Program-made: the position numbers and the translations under genes
The notes under the pieces: generated by a model
Seen by the model: only the letters and a program-made list of their open reading frames with translations
Told to the model about the DNA's origin: nothing
Database searches by the model: none
Assembly: GCF_014172405.1 (NCBI RefSeq)
Contig: NZ_WNXC01000001.1
Coordinates: 682,001-746,000, forward strand
Direction: 5' to 3'
Source: Pedobacter gandavensis
GTDB lineage: Bacteria > Bacteroidota > Bacteroidia > Sphingobacteriales > Sphingobacteriaceae
Length of the DNA: 64,000 bases
Shown: positions 60,989 to 64,000 of the stretch, piece after piece
How the letters are laid out: every line of letters begins with the position of its first letter
How positions within the stretch are numbered: the first letter of the stretch is position 1

Positions 60989-62080
60989 ATGAGCAATTTT
61001 GTACAACTAGAGATTAACGAACGCAATCGCTGGGTTTATTTTACTAATTATCGTTGGGTAGCGCATCTGGTTTACTGGATTTGGGTCTTGATTGTGAGCA
61101 CGATCATGCCTGCAAAAGGACCAATCACCCCTTCTTTAGTTTTTAATCATTTTTTTCTGTCGAATATAGTGATTGCGACTTTCTTCTACCTTTATTGCCT
61201 GTATTTTATCCCGTATTTTTTCAAAAGGAATAAAAATATGCAATTCTGGATCCTTTTAATCCTTAGTTATTTTGTAATAGTGGCAATTGATATATTTTTC
61301 GGTAGAGCTTTTGTTCATTTGACAGACCCTGTAGAAATAGATCGTCATCTAAGTTTTTCGCGTATTTATTTTTCTAAGTTAGTAAGCTATCTATTAAACT
61401 TCTTTTTCTTTTCCATTATGCTCTTCTTTATGGAAAAAAATGAAGAAGACAGTACGCTTTTAGAATTGGAAAAAGAAAAAAAAGAAATTGAGCAGGTCAA
61501 GCTGGATCTGTTAAAAACCAATATCAATCCAGACTTCTTAATGCGGTCTTTACATCAGTTAAAGGAGTCTGCCAAAATACCCGAAGAAACAACACCTGAA
61601 GCAATTCTTACCTTTTCAGATTTATTAAGATATCGTTTGTACAGAGGTCGTCAGCTGTATAGCCCGCTAAAGGAAGAACTTTTTGCTTTTCAGTCTTTTG
61701 TACATTTTATAGGTCTGGATCATTTACATCATCAACTTCATATTAAATTCGCTGTTCAAGGACTGGATGATGATAAATATATCGCTCCGCTTTCTTTAGT
61801 GAACCTTTTGGAGATTTTTTGTAAAGCAACCAATCCTAATGAGGTTTTGCTGGAAATTATAGTGCTTATTGAATCTGATGAACTGCATCTGGAAATGCAA
61901 TATGGATCGGATGTTACCGCCCAGCTGTTAACCGATCTGGAGGAATATCAAAGTAATTATAGTCAGCTTTATGGGGATGCTATAAAACTACATGCAGAGC
62001 GTGCGGAAAAGGATCATACTTTTTTTGTCCGTTTAACGCTCCCGCTGTTGGAAAAGCAAGTATTAGCGCAATCGGTATAG
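60989..62080 (+). CDS. degenerate LytS-type kinase (probable pseudokinase)
   Basis: A 363-residue paralogue of the preceding gene with the same layout: four membrane helices (about 23-145), coiled coil, then a kinase-like core. The phospho-acceptor motif reads TNINPDFLMRSLHQL, with Asp182 in place of the histidine. The N-box Asn region reads LVNLLEIFCKATN and the Gly-rich G-box is replaced by YQSNYSQLYGDAIKL, so ATP binding is probably lost. The reading frame is intact and free of stops, so the protein is likely made and used as a non-catalytic partner, perhaps in a heterodimer with its neighbour. It ends at a strong bidirectional terminator. Confidence 0.88.
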   Translation: MSNFVQLEINERNRWVYFTNYRWVAHLVYWIWVLIVSTIMPAKGPITPSLVFNHFFLSNIVIATFFYLYCLYFIPYFFKRNKNMQFWILLILSYFVIVAIDIFFGRAFVHLTDPVEIDRHLSFSRIYFSKLVSYLLNFFFFSIMLFFMEKNEEDSTLLELEKEKKEIEQVKLDLLKTNINPDFLMRSLHQLKESAKIPEETTPEAILTFSDLLRYRLYRGRQLYSPLKEELFAFQSFVHFIGLDHLHHQLHIKFAVQGLDDDKYIAPLSLVNLLEIFCKATNPNEVLLEIIVLIESDELHLEMQYGSDVTAQLLTDLEEYQSNYSQLYGDAIKLHAERAEKDHTFFVRLTLPLLEKQVLAQSV

Positions 62081-62094
62081 CAACATCAATAAAA

Positions 62095-62133
62095 ATAAAG
62101 GCCTTGCAGAATTAGTTTAAGCAAGGCCTTTAT
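62095..62133. terminator. bidirectional intrinsic terminator
   Basis: A perfect 13-base-pair stem (62095-62107 with 62121-62133) flanked by A-rich and T-rich sides, between the kinase gene and the convergent frnE-like gene. Confidence 0.85.
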
Positions 62134-62172
62134 GATTAGGGCTATCTACCCTATTGTATCACTACCTCTTGA

Positions 62173-62808
62173 TTAACGAGCTTCCCAAGCTTGATTTAAA
62201 GCGCCAAGAAATGTTTCTGGTGGTTGTGCTCCGGAAACTGCCAGTTTATCATTGAAGACGAAGAATGGGACACCGCGAACACCTATAGTTTCCGCAGTTT
62301 TCTCATCATACCTTACCTCATCGGTAAATTGGTCAGTATTTAACATTTCTTTGATCTCTTTTGCATCTAAACCGATAGCAACACCAATCTCTACTAATGC
62401 ATCATGATCATCGATGTTCTTTCCATCTGTAAAATGCGCCTTAAACATGGCTTCTTCTATGGCATCTCCCAATCCTTTTGTTTTTGCCAATTGAATTAAG
62501 CGGTGTGCATCAAAAGAATTGGCAACGATTGCCTGGTCGAAATTAAAGGTAAGGCCTACTTCAGCAGCCGCATTGGCTACGTTTTTATGAGTTTCTGCTG
62601 CCCATTCTTTGGACTTGCCATAACGTTCAGCCAAATACTCTTCAGAAGTTTTATCGAGTACTGTTGCCGCATTCGGATCCAGCTCGAAGCTATGCCATTC
62701 CACTTCTATTTCTCCCTTATGTTCAAAATCTGCCAATGCAGTTTCAAACTTTCTCTTTCCTATATAGCAAAACGGACACCTTACGTCCGACCAGATATCG
62801 ACTTTCAT
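62173..62808 (-). CDS. FrnE-like DsbA-family oxidoreductase
   Basis: A 211-residue cytosolic thioredoxin-fold protein without signal peptide. The active site is CPFC (C11-C14) in DVRCPFCYIGKRKFE; the cis-proline loop is GVRGVPFFVF. The helical insertion and the WHSFELDPNA stretch are typical of the FrnE branch, which includes proteins linked to polyketide synthesis and to disulfide reduction under stress. Its ATG begins one base after the galM stop, so it is the second gene of that operon, although no functional link to sugar metabolism is known. Confidence 0.93.
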   Translation of the reverse strand: MKVDIWSDVRCPFCYIGKRKFETALADFEHKGEIEVEWHSFELDPNAATVLDKTSEEYLAERYGKSKEWAAETHKNVANAAAEVGLTFNFDQAIVANSFDAHRLIQLAKTKGLGDAIEEAMFKAHFTDGKNIDDHDALVEIGVAIGLDAKEIKEMLNTDQFTDEVRYDEKTAETIGVRGVPFFVFNDKLAVSGAQPPETFLGALNQAWEAR

Positions 62809-62809
62809 A

Positions 62810-63847
62810 TTAATTATGTTCTATTTTATAAACTGTAGTTTGTGTATAAGTTTCTCCCGGTCTCAAAATTGTACTTGGAAAAGAAGGCACATTGATTCCA
62901 TTTGGATGGTGCTGTGTTTCTACGCAGAAAGCTTCGTAAGGATGGTAAGTTGCCCCCCCTTTTCCTCCTTGTACCGTTAAGTATTTGGCGGTGTATAGGT
63001 GCGCAACAGGCTCAGTGGTATAAACAGATAATTTAAGGCCACTTTTTTCTTCTGAAGTTTCTGAAGCCAAGGTAAATTCACCGTATGGTTTATCTAAAAC
63101 GTACGTTTGATCATATCCTTCTTCCGGATTCCAGTCATGAGCAAATGTTTTTCCTCCTAAAAAGTCATGATTAGTACCTTCTACAGGGATTAACTTCCCG
63201 GTTACGACATAATTATCATCTTGTTCCAGGTAATTACTTGCAGGCATCCTGTGGAAGTGCTGATCAATTACGCCAAGATCCGGAGAAAGATTGAAATAAC
63301 TATGATGTGTTAAATTGATGGCGGTGGCCTCATCTGTAACCGCTTTATAGTCTAGTCTCAACTCATTGTCGTCCGTTAGCTTAAATGTCAGTTGAACAGT
63401 CAGGTTGCCTGGGAAATTCTCTTCCCCTGCTGGACTAATATATTGTAAAGTCAGACTTGGATCAATGGTTGGTAAAACTGTCCATACTTTTTTGTCGAAG
63501 CCAATATCGCCACCGTGAAGGCAATCTCCACCTTTCGCTTGGGACAATTGGTGGACCTTTCCATCGATCGTGAATCGTCCGTCTTTAATGCGGTTGGCAT
63601 AGCGTCCAATTACCGCCCCTAGGTAAGGGTAATTGGCCAGGTAATCCTCATTGATATATCCTTCAAAATCATCAAAACCCAGTACGATATCTTGCTTTTC
63701 ACCCTGTTTATTAGTCACGATGAACTTATTAATGATCGCGCCATAGTTATATATTTTTACATAAGTACCATGCGTATTTGTTAACTCAATTCCGAAGACT
63801 TCTTTATCATCAATAAATTTCCCGGTCTTGATTAGCTTTGTTTCCAT
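62810..63847 (-). CDS. galM: galactose mutarotase (aldose 1-epimerase)
   Basis: A 345-residue enzyme interconverting alpha- and beta-galactose before phosphorylation. Catalytic residues are visible: H182 in NLTHHSYFNL as general acid and E310 in FCVETQHHPNGIN as base, with R82 in GRYANRI and the GGDCLHGG loop for sugar binding. There is no signal peptide, so it acts in the cytosol. It is divergent from the probable galactokinase gene at the right edge (84-base gap), as expected for the Leloir pathway. Confidence 0.95.
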   Translation of the reverse strand: METKLIKTGKFIDDKEVFGIELTNTHGTYVKIYNYGAIINKFIVTNKQGEKQDIVLGFDDFEGYINEDYLANYPYLGAVIGRYANRIKDGRFTIDGKVHQLSQAKGGDCLHGGDIGFDKKVWTVLPTIDPSLTLQYISPAGEENFPGNLTVQLTFKLTDDNELRLDYKAVTDEATAINLTHHSYFNLSPDLGVIDQHFHRMPASNYLEQDDNYVVTGKLIPVEGTNHDFLGGKTFAHDWNPEEGYDQTYVLDKPYGEFTLASETSEEKSGLKLSVYTTEPVAHLYTAKYLTVQGGKGGATYHPYEAFCVETQHHPNGINVPSFPSTILRPGETYTQTTVYKIEHN

Positions 63848-63931
63848 AAATTGTATATTAGGGCGGTTGTTATTTATAACAATACTATCAATACTTTACT
63901 TAAAACAAAAACATTAATTTAAAAAATTACA
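63848..63931. promoter_or_regulatory. divergent galM/galK intergenic region
   Basis: Eighty-four AT-rich bases between the two start codons. The minus strand has TAGTATTG, one mismatch from TAnnTTTG, about 25-35 bases before galM. No operator palindrome is obvious. Confidence 0.45.
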
Positions 63932-64000
63932 ATGAAAGCGGAATTGACCGAAAAATTCTCAGCGCTATATGGACAAGAACCAAAGGCGAACTACTTTACC
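63932..64000 (+). CDS. galK: probable galactokinase (partial, N-terminal 23 residues)
   Basis: The window ends 23 codons after this ATG. The visible start MKAELTEKFSALYGQEP followed by KANYFT fits the galactokinase N-terminus, which in related bacteria leads into the PGRVNLIGEH motif. The divergent galM supports the assignment. The identity rests on a short peptide and on context. Confidence 0.65.
   Translation, partial: MKAELTEKFSALYGQEPKANYFT

Overview
The window looks like chromosomal DNA of a Bacteroidota member of the family Sphingobacteriaceae, most likely Pedobacter or a close relative. The evidence is a serine palmitoyltransferase typical of sphingolipid-making Sphingobacteriaceae, an ECF sigma/FecR/SusC/SusD operon, Bacteroidota-type promoters (TTG near -33, TAnnTTTG near -7), an RRM protein with a Gly-rich tail, and a DUF6266-like protein. 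Base composition is AT-rich. I see no tRNA, rRNA, insertion sequence, prophage or CRISPR array. Most of the window is core or lineage-conserved DNA, cut into short operons by clear hairpin terminators.

Region 1 (1-10 kb). On the minus strand, a serine palmitoyltransferase gene overlaps a partial GNAT-fold acyltransferase gene. Further on are small conserved genes, an exported Ala/Lys-rich protein, a dienelactone hydrolase, an RRM protein, and a two-gene membrane operon. That operon pairs a protein closely resembling alkylglycerol monooxygenase with a YhhN/TMEM86 (lysoplasmalogenase family) protein, which suggests ether-lipid turnover.

Region 2 (7.7-18.8 kb, minus strand). topA, a small unknown gene, a giant alpha-2-macroglobulin and penicillin-binding protein 1C lie head to tail. 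The last two form the known periplasmic defence and cell-wall repair pair.

Region 3 (19-24.3 kb) holds glutathione peroxidase, a rhodanese, two exported proteins, a DUF6266-like protein and a first CorA transporter.

Region 4 (24.3-33.7 kb) is a regulated nutrient-uptake locus. A membrane-bound 7TMR-DISM/LuxR regulator precedes an ECF sigma factor, a FecR anti-sigma factor, SusC and SusD, ended by a strong terminator, then a secreted YdcF-like protein.

Region 5 (33.7-48.8 kb) is housekeeping: ribD with a DMT transporter and yigZ; prmC; xerD; aroQ with an M28 peptidase; a lipid A-type acyltransferase with a glycosyltransferase; wbqC-like, corA and mgtE; a MATE exporter with an AlbA_2 protein and a DUF4442 protein; and hemF.

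Region 6 (48.8-64 kb) has gyrA, which carries Ala and Asn at the two classic quinolone-contact positions. Two tandem exported TPR paralogues, a FUSC-family transporter, Ohr and a TauE/SafE permease follow. Next come three consecutive sensor-kinase-like genes with no response regulator beside them; the third has lost the phospho-accepting histidine. The window ends with a FrnE-like DsbA protein and galM, divergent from the start of a probable galK.

No wholly new multi-gene system stands out. The most interesting leads are the AGMO-like/YhhN pair, the kinase/pseudokinase pair, the acyltransferase-SPT overlap, the membrane-bound LuxR regulator next to a sigma/anti-sigma SusCD operon whose SusC lacks a signalling domain, and a run of promoters placed almost directly on start codons.
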